Shown here one piece after another: positions 52,985-63,030 of a stretch of 64,000 nt of DNA. Below the pieces are notes generated by a model. The model worked only from the letters and a program-made list of their open reading frames with translations. It was not told the origin of the DNA and did no database searches. A program made the position numbers and the translations under genes. The stretch's first letter is position 1, and each line of letters starts with the position of its first letter. Source of the stretch: Spirochaetota bacterium (GTDB lineage: Bacteria; Spirochaetota; UBA4802; UBA5550); assembly GCA_017999915.1 (NCBI GenBank), contig JAGNKX010000003.1, positions 1-64,000 on the forward strand, read 5' to 3'.

Positions 52985-55582
52985 ATGCCTCAAACATTAG
53001 AACAAAAAATCACCGCATATATTGAACTTGGTAATTCACTACCGGAAATTCCGATATTTCTAAAAAACAATCTTAATGCAAATTTTGAATTACGCCCTTA
53101 TCAAATAGAAGCATTTGGTAGGTTTTTGTATTATTTAGGCAATGATAAATTGAAACAAAAACCGTCTCAACTCCTCTTTCACATGGCCACTGGAAGCGGT
53201 AAAACACTTATTATGGCAGGGGCAATAATTTATCTATACAATCAAGGTTACCGCAATTTTCTGTTTTTTGTAAACAGTACAAATATCATAAATAAGACCC
53301 GTGATAATTTCTTAAATCCTCTTTCTTCAAAATACCTATTTTCTGAAACCATATCATTTGGAGACAAGAAAGTAGCCGTTCGTGAAGTTGATAATTTCCA
53401 AGTTGTAAACGATGAAGGCATCAATATCGTTTTTTCAACAATCCAGGGGCTTCATTCACGACTGAACACACCAAGAGAAAACTCTCTGACCTATGATGAT
53501 TTTGAAAATAAGAAAATAGTTTTGTTATCTGACGAGGCCCACCATATTAATGTTGATACCAAGAGAGGGAAACTGACAAAGGAAGAACAAGACGAAATAG
53601 TATCATGGGAAGGAACTGTTAACAGGATATTTCGTGCCAGCCCGGATAATATACTTCTTGAATTTACTGCCACTATTGATATGGCAAATCCAGATATTAC
53701 AGCAAAATACTCTGATAAAATCATTTTTGACTATCCGCTAAAACAATTCAGAAAAGACGGTTATTCAAAAGAAGTTAAGGTATTACAATCCGATATACCT
53801 TTAATCCAACGCGCATTACAGGCTTTTATATTAAGTCAATATAGGCGGAAAGTATTTGAGAAATACAAAAAATCAATAAAGCCTGTTTTGCTTTTTAAGT
53901 CTAAAACAATAGCCGAAAGTAAAGAATTCTATGCTGAATTCATTGAAAAGATTAAAACATTAAAAAAATCGGATATTGCCCCCATACAAAAAACCAATGA
54001 CCCTGCTTTGAAAAAATGTTTTGAATACTTCAAGGCGAACAATATCACTATTGAAAACCTCATCGAAGAATTGAAGAACGATTTTTCAGAGGAAAAATGT
54101 ATAGAGATAAACAGCAAAGAAGATAGTGAAGAAAAGCAGATTGCAGTGAACACCCTTGAAGATGAACATAATGAATATCGTGCTGTATTCGCTGTTGATA
54201 AACTGAATGAGGGATGGGATGTCCTAAACCTTTTTGATATTGTACGCTTGTACAATACAAGAGATGCAAAAGCAGGCAAGCCGGGGAATACTACAATATC
54301 TGAGGCACAATTAATTGGTCGTGGCGCAAGATACTGCCCTTTCCAACTATCAAACAATCAACCTAAATTCCAGAGAAAATTTGATGATGATATTACCCAT
54401 GAACTTCGTATTTGTGAAGAACTATACTATCACAGCGCTCATAATCCAGATTATATTAAAGAATTAAATACTGCATTGCAAGAGATCGGCATAAAGGCAA
54501 AGGAATCGAAAGAAATACAATTACAGTTAAAATTTGATTTTAAGGAATCAAGTTTTTATAAAAAAGGCTTAGTATTTATCAATAATCAAATCCCTCATGA
54601 TAGAAGCGGTTTGTTCGCACTTCCTAATACAATTACTGAACATCGGTTTCATGTAAATCTACAAACAGGAGCTATTCAATCAACCGCAATATTCGAGTCT
54701 CCCGATACAAAGGCTATTGATAAAAAGCAGCATGATTACAATCTTATTGATTTTGGTATACCTATTATCCGAAAAGCGCTCGCGCGGCTTGATTATTATC
54801 AATTTAATAATTTAAAATCTTATCTTCCTAATGTTAATTCAATTACGGAGTTTATTACTTCCAATAACTATCTTGGCAAGATAACTCTTGAAGTTGAAGG
54901 ACAAAAAGATAAAATTGACAGCCTGTCACCTGATGATAAATTATATATTGCCACAGAAGTTCTTTATCGAATCAGTGAAAACCTTCAATCAGAGAAAATT
55001 GAATATAAAGGCACTGAAGAATTTAAACCTTATGATGTATCAAAAGTATTCAAAGATAAAACTCTTAATATCTACGTTAAAGAAGGTGGTGATCAGGAAT
55101 ACGGTGTAGCACAAAGTCAAACAACAAATACCGAATTACAAATCGATTTAAGTAAAAAAGACTGGTATGTATTCAATGATAATTATGGCACTTCAGAAGA
55201 GAAGTATTTGGTAAAATATATAGACAAGACATATGATACCTTAAAGAAAAAATATAATGAAATTTATCTTGTCCGTAATGAGAAACACTTCCAGTTGTTT
55301 AACTTTGATGATGGTACCCCTGTAGAACCTGACTTTATTCTTTTTCTTAGAAAGAAGGGATCAGGCATATCCGTCTACTACCAAATATTTATTGAACCGA
55401 AAGGGAGTCAATTGCTTCAAAAGGATGCATGGAAGCAAACATTTCTACTATCATTAAAAACAAAAAATAAAATACACATCCTGAATAAAACTAAAAAGTA
55501 CAATATCTGGGGTATGCCTTTTTATAATGAAACATTAACGAAAAGTGATTTTGAAAATGCTTTTAAAGAAATCATTCAGTGA
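52985..55582 (+). CDS. Type III restriction enzyme subunit (Res)
   Basis: 865 residues from the ATG at 52985. Superfamily 2 helicase: LRPYQIEAFGRF (Q motif region), HMATGSGKTLIMAG near 66-74 (Walker A), LLSDEAHHI near 180 (DEAH) and LIGRGARYCPF near 440 (motif VI). The C-terminal endonuclease motif VEPDFILFLRKK...IFIEPKGSQ near 780-806 is the PD-(D/E)XK site. It cleaves DNA in concert with Mod after ATP-dependent translocation or sliding. Its stop overlaps the next start (GTGA). Confidence 0.92.
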   Translation: MPQTLEQKITAYIELGNSLPEIPIFLKNNLNANFELRPYQIEAFGRFLYYLGNDKLKQKPSQLLFHMATGSGKTLIMAGAIIYLYNQGYRNFLFFVNSTNIINKTRDNFLNPLSSKYLFSETISFGDKKVAVREVDNFQVVNDEGINIVFSTIQGLHSRLNTPRENSLTYDDFENKKIVLLSDEAHHINVDTKRGKLTKEEQDEIVSWEGTVNRIFRASPDNILLEFTATIDMANPDITAKYSDKIIFDYPLKQFRKDGYSKEVKVLQSDIPLIQRALQAFILSQYRRKVFEKYKKSIKPVLLFKSKTIAESKEFYAEFIEKIKTLKKSDIAPIQKTNDPALKKCFEYFKANNITIENLIEELKNDFSEEKCIEINSKEDSEEKQIAVNTLEDEHNEYRAVFAVDKLNEGWDVLNLFDIVRLYNTRDAKAGKPGNTTISEAQLIGRGARYCPFQLSNNQPKFQRKFDDDITHELRICEELYYHSAHNPDYIKELNTALQEIGIKAKESKEIQLQLKFDFKESSFYKKGLVFINNQIPHDRSGLFALPNTITEHRFHVNLQTGAIQSTAIFESPDTKAIDKKQHDYNLIDFGIPIIRKALARLDYYQFNNLKSYLPNVNSITEFITSNNYLGKITLEVEGQKDKIDSLSPDDKLYIATEVLYRISENLQSEKIEYKGTEEFKPYDVSKVFKDKTLNIYVKEGGDQEYGVAQSQTTNTELQIDLSKKDWYVFNDNYGTSEEKYLVKYIDKTYDTLKKKYNEIYLVRNEKHFQLFNFDDGTPVEPDFILFLRKKGSGISVYYQIFIEPKGSQLLQKDAWKQTFLLSLKTKNKIHILNKTKKYNIWGMPFYNETLTKSDFENAFKEIIQ

Positions 55583-57105
55583 TTGATGCGTCCATCTCCG
55601 CCGTCTATGCGGCTGTAAAGAATAATCCCAAAGGAGTAAATCATTTGACCACTTGCTTAAAACTCGCAATAACCAAAATCGGTGACCTGTTATTGCACGA
55701 CAAAATCACGCAAGATAAAGACGGTAACACCCTTACTGACATTAATTTGGTGATACCGAATTATCAGCGTCCATATAAATGGACGGCAAAAAATGTAATT
55801 CAACTGCTGGACGACATTATTGATGCCAAAAACGAAAATAAAGAAACCTACCGAGTAGGGACACTTATCCTCCACCAAGAGGGAGAATCAACATATAACA
55901 TCGTCGACGGGCAACAGCGAACTATTACCTTTTCGTTGCTACTTAAGGCTCTTGGTGCTCATTCAATTAGTTTTTTAGAACAGCCCCTTGTAAATAATCA
56001 ACATAATACTCATAATATACCCAACAACTTCCGCACACTGGAAAGACGTGCAAATACTATCATCGATGACAAGGATAAAAAAGAACTGCTGAATTACATC
56101 AAAAACAACTGTGAACTCATCGTTGTCATTACAGAAAACATATCCGAAGCCTTTCAGTTCTTTGATTCGCAAAATGCTCGTGGCAAAAAGCTTTACCCCC
56201 ATGATTTGCTGAAGGCTTATCATCTTCGTGAGATGAAAGATTTGGATGTAGTGGAAACCGAGAAGGTTGTAAAAAGTTGGGAGGATTTGGACCAAAAAAA
56301 ACTATCGTCACTATTCAGTGAATATCTTTATCGCGTGAAAGAATGGACGAAGGGTAATAAAGCTTGGGAACTCACCGAACATAATATACACAAATTCAAG
56401 GGTATCACCCGGAAGGACAACTTCCCTTACGCCCAATTCTACAAAGGGGCATTTGCCTACGCCGATATGGTCAATAATTCCGCAATGCCTTTTGTTTCAG
56501 GTATACGGAATATTAAACCGTTTCAGTTGGATACGCCAATTGTGGCGGGTAAACCGTTTTTTGACTATGCAAAACACTACTTTGAAATTCTTAAAGATAT
56601 TCAGAACAACGACAAATATGAGGGCTATTTTATCAATGATAATGATATCGTAAAAACTCTTGACCTGAGAACATACAAGAATGGTGTTGGCAACCGAATC
56701 ACTCGCTTGTTGTTTGACACGGCGATTTTGCTATATGTTGATAGGTTCTGCCCCGAACGACCTTTAAAAACGGATTCGGAAATGTTAGATCAATTTGTGG
56801 TTTTTGCCTTTGTCTGGGCTTATTCGCTTAGGGCACAGTATTATAATGTCGGTTGGCTATCGGCGCAAAACTACATTATGGGAAACGATGTTACGAACTC
56901 TTTCAATCTATACAAAATCATCATCGAAGCAGATTCACCGGTTTCACTTTTAAGCGCACTTTCCGACAGGGTGAGTCCGTTGCCCAACAGCGCTATAAAG
57001 GCGAAAAATGACAATAGAGAAGATAAGGACGAAGACGGCATTTATCAAAACTTTCTTCACTATTTCAACAGCAATAAATTCTTGGAAGGCGAAAATGAAA
57101 ACTGA
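55579..57105 (+). CDS. DUF262 (GmrS-like) protein A
   Basis: 508 residues, GTG start overlapping the res stop. The DUF262 core shows LVIPNYQRPYKWTAKNVIQLLDDI near 57-80 and TYNIVDGQQRTITFSLLL near 105-122 (the DGQQR nucleotide-binding/ParB-like motif). The rest is helical (FQFFDSQNARGKKLYPHDLLKAY, also typical of the family). In GmrSD systems the DUF262 part binds and hydrolyses nucleotide and helps cleave modified DNA. No HNH/DUF1524 domain is visible here. Confidence 0.85.
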   Translation: MIDASISAVYAAVKNNPKGVNHLTTCLKLAITKIGDLLLHDKITQDKDGNTLTDINLVIPNYQRPYKWTAKNVIQLLDDIIDAKNENKETYRVGTLILHQEGESTYNIVDGQQRTITFSLLLKALGAHSISFLEQPLVNNQHNTHNIPNNFRTLERRANTIIDDKDKKELLNYIKNNCELIVVITENISEAFQFFDSQNARGKKLYPHDLLKAYHLREMKDLDVVETEKVVKSWEDLDQKKLSSLFSEYLYRVKEWTKGNKAWELTEHNIHKFKGITRKDNFPYAQFYKGAFAYADMVNNSAMPFVSGIRNIKPFQLDTPIVAGKPFFDYAKHYFEILKDIQNNDKYEGYFINDNDIVKTLDLRTYKNGVGNRITRLLFDTAILLYVDRFCPERPLKTDSEMLDQFVVFAFVWAYSLRAQYYNVGWLSAQNYIMGNDVTNSFNLYKIIIEADSPVSLLSALSDRVSPLPNSAIKAKNDNREDKDEDGIYQNFLHYFNSNKFLEGENEN

Positions 57106-59116
57106 AACTCTGCCGCTCAAAGAGCTATCCATCGATAAAATCTATAATGGCGACAAAGCAACCTATGAAGTTCCAATATATCAGAGAAACTATGCGTGGG
57201 AAAAAGATGAGATTTCCGCACTGATTCAGGATGTCTACGATGCGTACACCGCAGAAAAACAATCCCGTGAAAAAAAAATCTATTATATCGGTACATTGGT
57301 GTCCTTCCATAAAGGTGACCAAGTCTATGAAGTGATTGACGGCCAACAGCGGCTAACCACAATTAATCTCGTGTTGGGTGCATTGGGCATCTCCCTCCAA
57401 AACAAACTGACTTATCGGGCTCGTAAAAAATCGAACAACACTATTCAGAGCATTCCTCGTTTTGAAATCGAAGAAAAAGACGATGGCATCATCAATGGGT
57501 ATAATTATGCCAAAAACGCCATTAATGAGATAGTTCCGAAAACCTGCCAAGACGAATTCAAAAACTTTTTTCAGAAGAGTGTTCATCTGATTCACTACCA
57601 AGTGCCGAAAGACATAGACTTAAACCACTACTTTGAAATCATGAATTCCAGAGGCGAGCAACTGGAAAAACACGAAATTATAAAGGCGCGCCTTATCGAA
57701 AAACTAAATGACGCGGACAAGGCAAAGTTCAGTCGCCTTTGGGAATTTTGCAGCGAGATGAATGTCTATATACAACAAAAATATAATGAAGAAGAAATAT
57801 TCGGGCAGTCTCTATTCGATTTTAAAGTTTCAAACTTTGATTCTTTACCGAAGGTGGATGAAAACACCAATACACTGAAAATCAGCGACCTTATCAATTA
57901 TAAAAGAGCAGATAAACAGCAGGACAAAGATGATAAAATCGATACGTTCCAGCCGATTATGGACTTTTCAAACTTCTTGCTTATTGTGTTAAAACTAACC
58001 CGTATTGATGATAGCGGCTTTGATCCTACGAGTTTTAATCTCGACGATAAAGATTTGATTCATGAATTTGATAAGTTGCAGGTTGAGCAGGTTGATGATG
58101 AGTTTGTTAAGAGGTTCGGCTTTAACTTGTTGAAGGCAAAATATCTTCTGGACAACTATCTCGTGCATCACTCGAATGAAGATGACACTATTGAGAACAA
58201 CCCTTGGAAGCTGCAATATTGGCAAAAAGACGGCAAAAAAGGGTATCTGAAAAATCTTGACAGCGAAAGCGATCGTCATCAAAAATTGGTTCAGTTGCTT
58301 TCGATGTTTGAGGTATCATTTACGGCAAGGCAAAGGAAAAATTATCTCTTCTATTGCTTGCTGTATCTGTTCCGTTCTAACGACAGGGATATTAGCATGT
58401 ATTGCGAATTCATATCAGGGTTGGCGGAAAAATACTTCACAGAAGTGTATTTGGTGGCTGCGAACCTTAACGAAATTAATACGCCTAAACCCGGTAGTTT
58501 CGATAAAACTATCCTAAGTGACAATCCACTCATTATTACGCCAAGCAAGGGCAATTTTGATTTTACTGCAATTTATGGAGATGGCACTGAAAAATCAAAG
58601 GGTATTCCGTTGTTTGTTTTCAACTATCTTGACTATAAATTGTGGGCAAAATATACTGATAAGCTTCGCGGCGAAAAGACAAAAGAAGGCAGTAAAGAAC
58701 GAAAGGAATTTTTTGACACACTTGGATGTGGTGATTTTGGGCTGAAAGTATTCGAACAGTTTTATTTTTCGAGAACGCGCAGGAGTTTGGAGCATTACTA
58801 CCCGCAAGCCAATGCAAATGGAGAAAATGGTGCGCCGAATGAAGAACAAATAAACTGCCTGGGTAACTACGCCATGATTGGTAGCGAGGCGAATAGTTCC
58901 GGTTCAAATTGGAGCCCGAAAACCAAGCTCGACCATTACTTGGATGCTTCCGGAAAGATTAAGCAGGTCAGTGTGGCATCAATCAAGTTTATGATTATGA
59001 TGCAAAAATGCAAAGACAATCAAAATACTCGTGAAGCGGGGCAGGAATGGAATTTTGATGACATAAAAGCGCATCAAGAAAAAATGTTAGAAGTATTATT
59101 TGGTGGATCAAAATAA
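57095..59116 (+). CDS. DUF262-DUF1524 (GmrSD-like) protein B
   Basis: 673 residues from the ATG at 57095, overlapping the previous stop by 11 bp. DUF262: YEVPIYQRNYAWEKDEISALIQDV near 23-46, VYEVIDGQQRLTTINLVL near 75-92 and FEIMNSRGEQLEKHEIIKARL near 185. C-terminal DUF1524/HNH-like nuclease: RRSLEHYYPQ, CLGNYAMIGSEANSSGSNWSP and LDHYL. It is the last gene of the mod-res-DUF262-DUF262 operon and is followed by a strong terminator. It is the likely nuclease partner of protein A. Confidence 0.85.
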   Translation: MKTETLPLKELSIDKIYNGDKATYEVPIYQRNYAWEKDEISALIQDVYDAYTAEKQSREKKIYYIGTLVSFHKGDQVYEVIDGQQRLTTINLVLGALGISLQNKLTYRARKKSNNTIQSIPRFEIEEKDDGIINGYNYAKNAINEIVPKTCQDEFKNFFQKSVHLIHYQVPKDIDLNHYFEIMNSRGEQLEKHEIIKARLIEKLNDADKAKFSRLWEFCSEMNVYIQQKYNEEEIFGQSLFDFKVSNFDSLPKVDENTNTLKISDLINYKRADKQQDKDDKIDTFQPIMDFSNFLLIVLKLTRIDDSGFDPTSFNLDDKDLIHEFDKLQVEQVDDEFVKRFGFNLLKAKYLLDNYLVHHSNEDDTIENNPWKLQYWQKDGKKGYLKNLDSESDRHQKLVQLLSMFEVSFTARQRKNYLFYCLLYLFRSNDRDISMYCEFISGLAEKYFTEVYLVAANLNEINTPKPGSFDKTILSDNPLIITPSKGNFDFTAIYGDGTEKSKGIPLFVFNYLDYKLWAKYTDKLRGEKTKEGSKERKEFFDTLGCGDFGLKVFEQFYFSRTRRSLEHYYPQANANGENGAPNEEQINCLGNYAMIGSEANSSGSNWSPKTKLDHYLDASGKIKQVSVASIKFMIMMQKCKDNQNTREAGQEWNFDDIKAHQEKMLEVLFGGSK

Positions 59117-59177
59117 AATTCCTGCAGAGATTGGCAGTAGATGATGAGCAGTTTATGAAGCTTAATGGCTTAGCTAA

Positions 59178-59219
59178 TCAACTTTACCCCCACCAGAGAT
59201 GGGGGTAAAGTTGATTTTA
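59178..59219 (+). terminator. Terminator of the RM/DUF262 operon
   Basis: Perfect 15-bp arms (tcaactttaccccca at 59178-59192 and its complement at 59200-59214) around a 7-base loop, followed by TTTTAT, 61 bp after the last operon stop codon. A textbook intrinsic terminator. Confidence 0.92.
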
Positions 59220-59258
59220 TGGTATAACAAGGCTTGAGATTATTTGGGAGGTGGTGTA

Positions 59259-59882
59259 ATGGGGGAAAAAATTGAACCATCAGTATTTATGAAAGCACTT
59301 GATTGGTGTTATGATAAAGCAATAAACGGTGGTGGTGTTTTGGTAACTGCGAATGATTTAGCAAAGGAATATTTAGAAAAAAACAAAAACAATATTGATG
59401 CTGCTAAATCATTAATAAAATGGCAAATAGCCAAATGTGCCACATCGGGATTCATAACTGGTCTTGGAGGAATAATTACTTTACCAGTTGCTATCCCCGC
59501 AAATATATCAAGTGTTCTTTATGTTCAATTACGAATGATTGCGGCAATTGCTATAATGGGTGGCTATGATCCAAAATCTGATAAAGTTAAGACATTTGTT
59601 TATTTATGTCTAACTGGAAGTTCGGTAAATGATATTTTGAAAACAACCGGTATTAATATAGGGTCGAAAGTTGCACTAAATGCGATAAAAAATATTAGTG
59701 GTACAGTATTAAGGGAAATTAATAAAAAAGTTGGTTTTAAATTGCTTACAAAATTTGGGCAAACAGGCGTAGTAAATTTAGGTAAAACAATTCCTTTGAT
59801 TGGTGGAATTATTGGAGGTTTATTCGATGCCGGCTCTACAAAAATTATTGGAAAAAAATCCATTGATGTTTTTCTTAAATAG
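59259..59882 (+). CDS. EcsC-family protein
   Basis: 207 residues from the ATG at 59259, which follows a GGGAGG box. The central part (FITGLGGIITLPVAIPANISSVLYVQLRMIAAIA) and the end (TIPLIGGIIGGLFDAGSTKIIGKKS) match the EcsC family pattern: Gly-rich hydrophobic segments probably attached to or inserted in the membrane. EcsC was first described beside an ABC transporter, and its biochemical role is unknown. It is AT-rich. A TATAACAA-GGCTTGAGA sequence 18 bp upstream may be a collapsed attC. Confidence 0.8.
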   Translation: MGEKIEPSVFMKALDWCYDKAINGGGVLVTANDLAKEYLEKNKNNIDAAKSLIKWQIAKCATSGFITGLGGIITLPVAIPANISSVLYVQLRMIAAIAIMGGYDPKSDKVKTFVYLCLTGSSVNDILKTTGINIGSKVALNAIKNISGTVLREINKKVGFKLLTKFGQTGVVNLGKTIPLIGGIIGGLFDAGSTKIIGKKSIDVFLK

Positions 59883-60155
59883 CAGCCCGGTAATATTTGT
59901 ATCATAGTCGCAATGAGATTATAGTCGATAAAATCGGCCTTCGCCCCAATTGCTTACAGTAGGAACACTACTGATTACCATGGATAAAATGCACCTTGTA
60001 TTCGACGGGCATTGGGAAATCAAGATGAAGGACTTCTTTAAAATTGGCAGGTATGACGGTGTTATAAAATTGATTAATTGTTTTGTAGATTTTATGAAGA
60101 AACATAAATGGTGTTTGATTAGTAATAGCAGCCACATGCTGCCGGGGGGTGATTC

Positions 60156-60383
60156 ATGGCTGGTAATGATAAAAACATGTTGCGGTCTCTATTGATAATA
60201 CTAATACCGCTCAAACTCTCATTTTTTTTATTCGCGGCTATTATCGGCGTTATGGGTTTTACCTTTGAAGTCCTTACTCAGAGCAAGATTTCGAAGGTCA
60301 TCAGCACTGTGTTGTTTTTACCAGCGGTAATCATGTACAGGATTATATCCAGGAGCAGAACCGGGTCGGAAGGATCAAAATAG
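60156..60383 (+). CDS. Small membrane protein
   Basis: 75 residues, with a strong GGGGGTGATTC box. Two hydrophobic helices (about 11-35 and 48-62) with basic ends (SRSRTGSEGSK). No family is recognised. It overlaps a dubious frame at 59950-60195. It may be linked to the downstream 60422 gene. Confidence 0.55.
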   Translation: MAGNDKNMLRSLLIILIPLKLSFFLFAAIIGVMGFTFEVLTQSKISKVISTVLFLPAVIMYRIISRSRTGSEGSK

Positions 60384-60421
60384 AAAACGAAATGATATAC
60401 AATTAATTTGGGATTAATAGG

Positions 60422-60829
60422 ATGAAATTTCATATTGATGAAATATCACATCTGGCTCAGGAAAAAACTAAATATATAAAAAAACTCGATATTATAAAAG
60501 ATAAAACAGTCGAGATACGTATTTCATATATTCCAATAGCACTGGAATTGAAATATTATAATTTCAATAATGGGATTATGGTTTTTGAAATTACTGGTAA
60601 TAAGATTAAAAGAGGATTGGTGCGGGCAACTACTGGATTATTTTTAAAAAAATACCATGGCATTTTTTCACGGATCCTGTCAGTCTCGGATAATACGGTA
60701 TTTTTCAAAATAAATGATTTTCTTAATAATGAAATCCCCGTTGTAAAAGGAATCCTAATATCAGGATTTGATATTGTCGGAAAAGAAGTAATATTGCATA
60801 TAATTAAAAAAGATAAAAGAAAAAAATAG
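60422..60829 (+). CDS. Hypothetical protein upstream of the NERD-helicase
   Basis: 135 residues, basic and beta-rich (VEIRISYIPIALELKYYNF, IMVFEITGNKIKRGLVRA, EVILHIIKKDKRKK). It may be a small PilZ-like or OB-like binding domain, but no signature is visible. Its stop codon is directly adjacent to the ATG of the NERD-helicase gene, so the two are co-translated. It is more AT-rich than the helicase. Confidence 0.55.
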   Translation: MKFHIDEISHLAQEKTKYIKKLDIIKDKTVEIRISYIPIALELKYYNFNNGIMVFEITGNKIKRGLVRATTGLFLKKYHGIFSRILSVSDNTVFFKINDFLNNEIPVVKGILISGFDIVGKEVILHIIKKDKRKK

Positions 60830-62731
60830 ATGCCCCATCTCCACCCTCCATCCCTTGATTTACTTAATACCCCTTCAGAGGCGGAAAAGGAGGTGTTCGG
60901 CCGCATGGCTGCATTGGACAACTCCTACCATATCTTCCATTCCGTCACATGGAAAGACTCCCGTGATGGTGAATGTGATATTATCATTTTTCATGAACTG
61001 AAGGGTTTTATCGCCCTTGAGGTAAAGGGAGGAGAGATAAAGAATGATGGCGTGAAATGGACATCAAAGAGCCAGAAGGGGATCGTCCACGAAATCCATA
61101 ATCCGGTGAAACAGGCCCGTGACGCGGTTTACGCGGTGCGGCGTACCTGGGAAGACAAGTACGGAACAGTGTTGCCGGGGCATTACTCCTGGGCGGTCTG
61201 TTTTCCCGACTGTCCCTGGGAGAAATCATGCCGTACCCTTGAACTGCCCGAGCATGCAGTACTGTCATCGAAGGGTATGGATGATGTGAAATCATGGGTG
61301 GAGCTTCAATTTGCCGATATGGAGAAGAATCATGGTTCAAAAATCATTTCATCAATTGATAAACAACGATTTTTGGATCTTTTCGGAAATACTGTATCGA
61401 TGAAGCTCTCCCTGAACCGGGCCATTGTGCGCCAGGAGGAAGAGCTCCGTATCACGGACCGGATGCAGGACTACCTGCTGGACCTCTTTGACGACAAGGC
61501 GCGGATCGGTTTCCAGGGCGCTGCCGGCACGGGCAAAACCTGGATTGCCATGAAAAAGTCTCGGCGGCTGGCGGAGGAGGGCAAATCTGTTCTATTCCTC
61601 ACATATAATCGCCAGGTGAATGATTTTGTATTCGAATCCCTTGAGGATGTTGCATCCATAACAGTTAAAACCTTCCATGCCTTTGCCCAAGGGATTATCC
61701 GGGAATATCTCAAAGATCACATGGTTGATCCGGGATGCCAGAAGTGCTTTTTTGACTGCATTAATGATTTAGCAAAGCAGGTGGGAGAAAACACTAAAAA
61801 GGAAAGCGAAAAAAGCAGCGGGAAAAAGGAACCAACCATAGACAATAAACTCAATGGCGCCCTGCATTTTTTGAGAATCATCCCTGTAAATATGACCTGT
61901 ACCGACATACTTAAGGACCATGGGGAGAAATTGCCTGCGGCTGTGCGGGAGGTAATGAAATACCTTTTACCGGATGGGAAAGGTGGCTTCTTTGAAGACC
62001 GGGTGCCCCTTGCGGTTATGTCGATTTTTGAGGCTGACCAGGGAATTCGTGAGCGGTATCATTATGATGCCCTTATCATAGATGAAGCCCAGGATTTTCA
62101 TACGTCTTGGTGTGAATGCCTCAAGTACCTGTTTCTGCAATATGGCGACCGCATCTGCTATATCTTTTACGATGACAACCAGACAATCTTCACCAATAAC
62201 GAGGAGTTGCCGGTTACTGATCTTATAGCATCGGCGGGACTGGAAGATCACATCTTCAGATTGCGGGATAATCTGAGAAACACGGCATCAATCCACGATT
62301 TTGCCGTGGCAAAGACCGGTAAGGGGGCTACGGCGCGTCCCTTCGAGATCCCTGGCTTAAAGCCGGAGGTGGCGACAGTTAAGGGTGATAACGCAGCCCG
62401 GTCGTCTGTGGCTGCTATTCTGAAAGATCTTATTGAGATCCATGGCATCAGCAAGGACCGCATCGTTATACTTTCCAATAGGAACATGGATAAATCGATA
62501 TTTTCAGAAATACCGGATGCAGGCGGTTATAACATAACTGAGGGTTCAGTAGCCAAGGGCGGAGTGCGATTTCGTACTATCCACAAGTTTAAAGGCCTTG
62601 AGGCGGATGTTGTTATTCTTGTGGCTCATCACCGGGAGCAGGATAGAGAGGTGCGATATATATCAGATGAATTGTTTTACGTGGGATATACCAGAGCTAA
62701 GCATTTGTTGTGGGTCGTGAATGTTATGTAA
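60830..62731 (+). CDS. NERD-domain UvrD-like helicase
   Basis: 633 residues. The N-terminal NERD nuclease-related domain (about 10-110) has SEAEKEVFGRM, GECDIIIF and IALEVKGGEI, with the D and E-x-K of a PD-(D/E)XK fold. The helicase part has FQGAAGTGKTWIAMK near 228-240 (Walker A), LIIDEAQDFH near 415 (Walker B), RLRDNLRNT, TIHKFKGLEADVVIL near 582 and YVGYTRAKHLL at the end. Such fusions occur in defence islands and probably unwind and cut DNA. GC content is close to addA/addB and rpsT. It is the last gene before the island end. Confidence 0.9.
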   Translation: MPHLHPPSLDLLNTPSEAEKEVFGRMAALDNSYHIFHSVTWKDSRDGECDIIIFHELKGFIALEVKGGEIKNDGVKWTSKSQKGIVHEIHNPVKQARDAVYAVRRTWEDKYGTVLPGHYSWAVCFPDCPWEKSCRTLELPEHAVLSSKGMDDVKSWVELQFADMEKNHGSKIISSIDKQRFLDLFGNTVSMKLSLNRAIVRQEEELRITDRMQDYLLDLFDDKARIGFQGAAGTGKTWIAMKKSRRLAEEGKSVLFLTYNRQVNDFVFESLEDVASITVKTFHAFAQGIIREYLKDHMVDPGCQKCFFDCINDLAKQVGENTKKESEKSSGKKEPTIDNKLNGALHFLRIIPVNMTCTDILKDHGEKLPAAVREVMKYLLPDGKGGFFEDRVPLAVMSIFEADQGIRERYHYDALIIDEAQDFHTSWCECLKYLFLQYGDRICYIFYDDNQTIFTNNEELPVTDLIASAGLEDHIFRLRDNLRNTASIHDFAVAKTGKGATARPFEIPGLKPEVATVKGDNAARSSVAAILKDLIEIHGISKDRIVILSNRNMDKSIFSEIPDAGGYNITEGSVAKGGVRFRTIHKFKGLEADVVILVAHHREQDREVRYISDELFYVGYTRAKHLLWVVNVM

Positions 62732-63030
62732 TAGATTGGTATTAAGAGATTTTTCCATAATCAAAGAAAGCTTGAAATAATGGATTGCTGCAGACTACTG
62801 ATTGCAATATGTGTGATACTTTCATAAAAAAATCTATACTATTTCCCTTCCGAGTATAAGAAATATTAACATGTACATTCTATCTTAACAATAGTTTAAA
62901 CCATTTTGTATTGTTGTACATTCTTGTTACCTCCATGATTTGTAAAAAACAAAAAAGTTTGTCCGCAAATATTTTTGTCTGAAAAATATTATATTTTTCT
63001 TACAAAATAGCTTGATAGTAAATAAATTCG

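Noticed and set aside
59950-60195. 81-codon frame upstream of the small membrane protein
   Set aside because: TTG start, no ribosome binding site, and it overlaps the well-supported start of the 60156 gene. The composition does not look like a stable protein.
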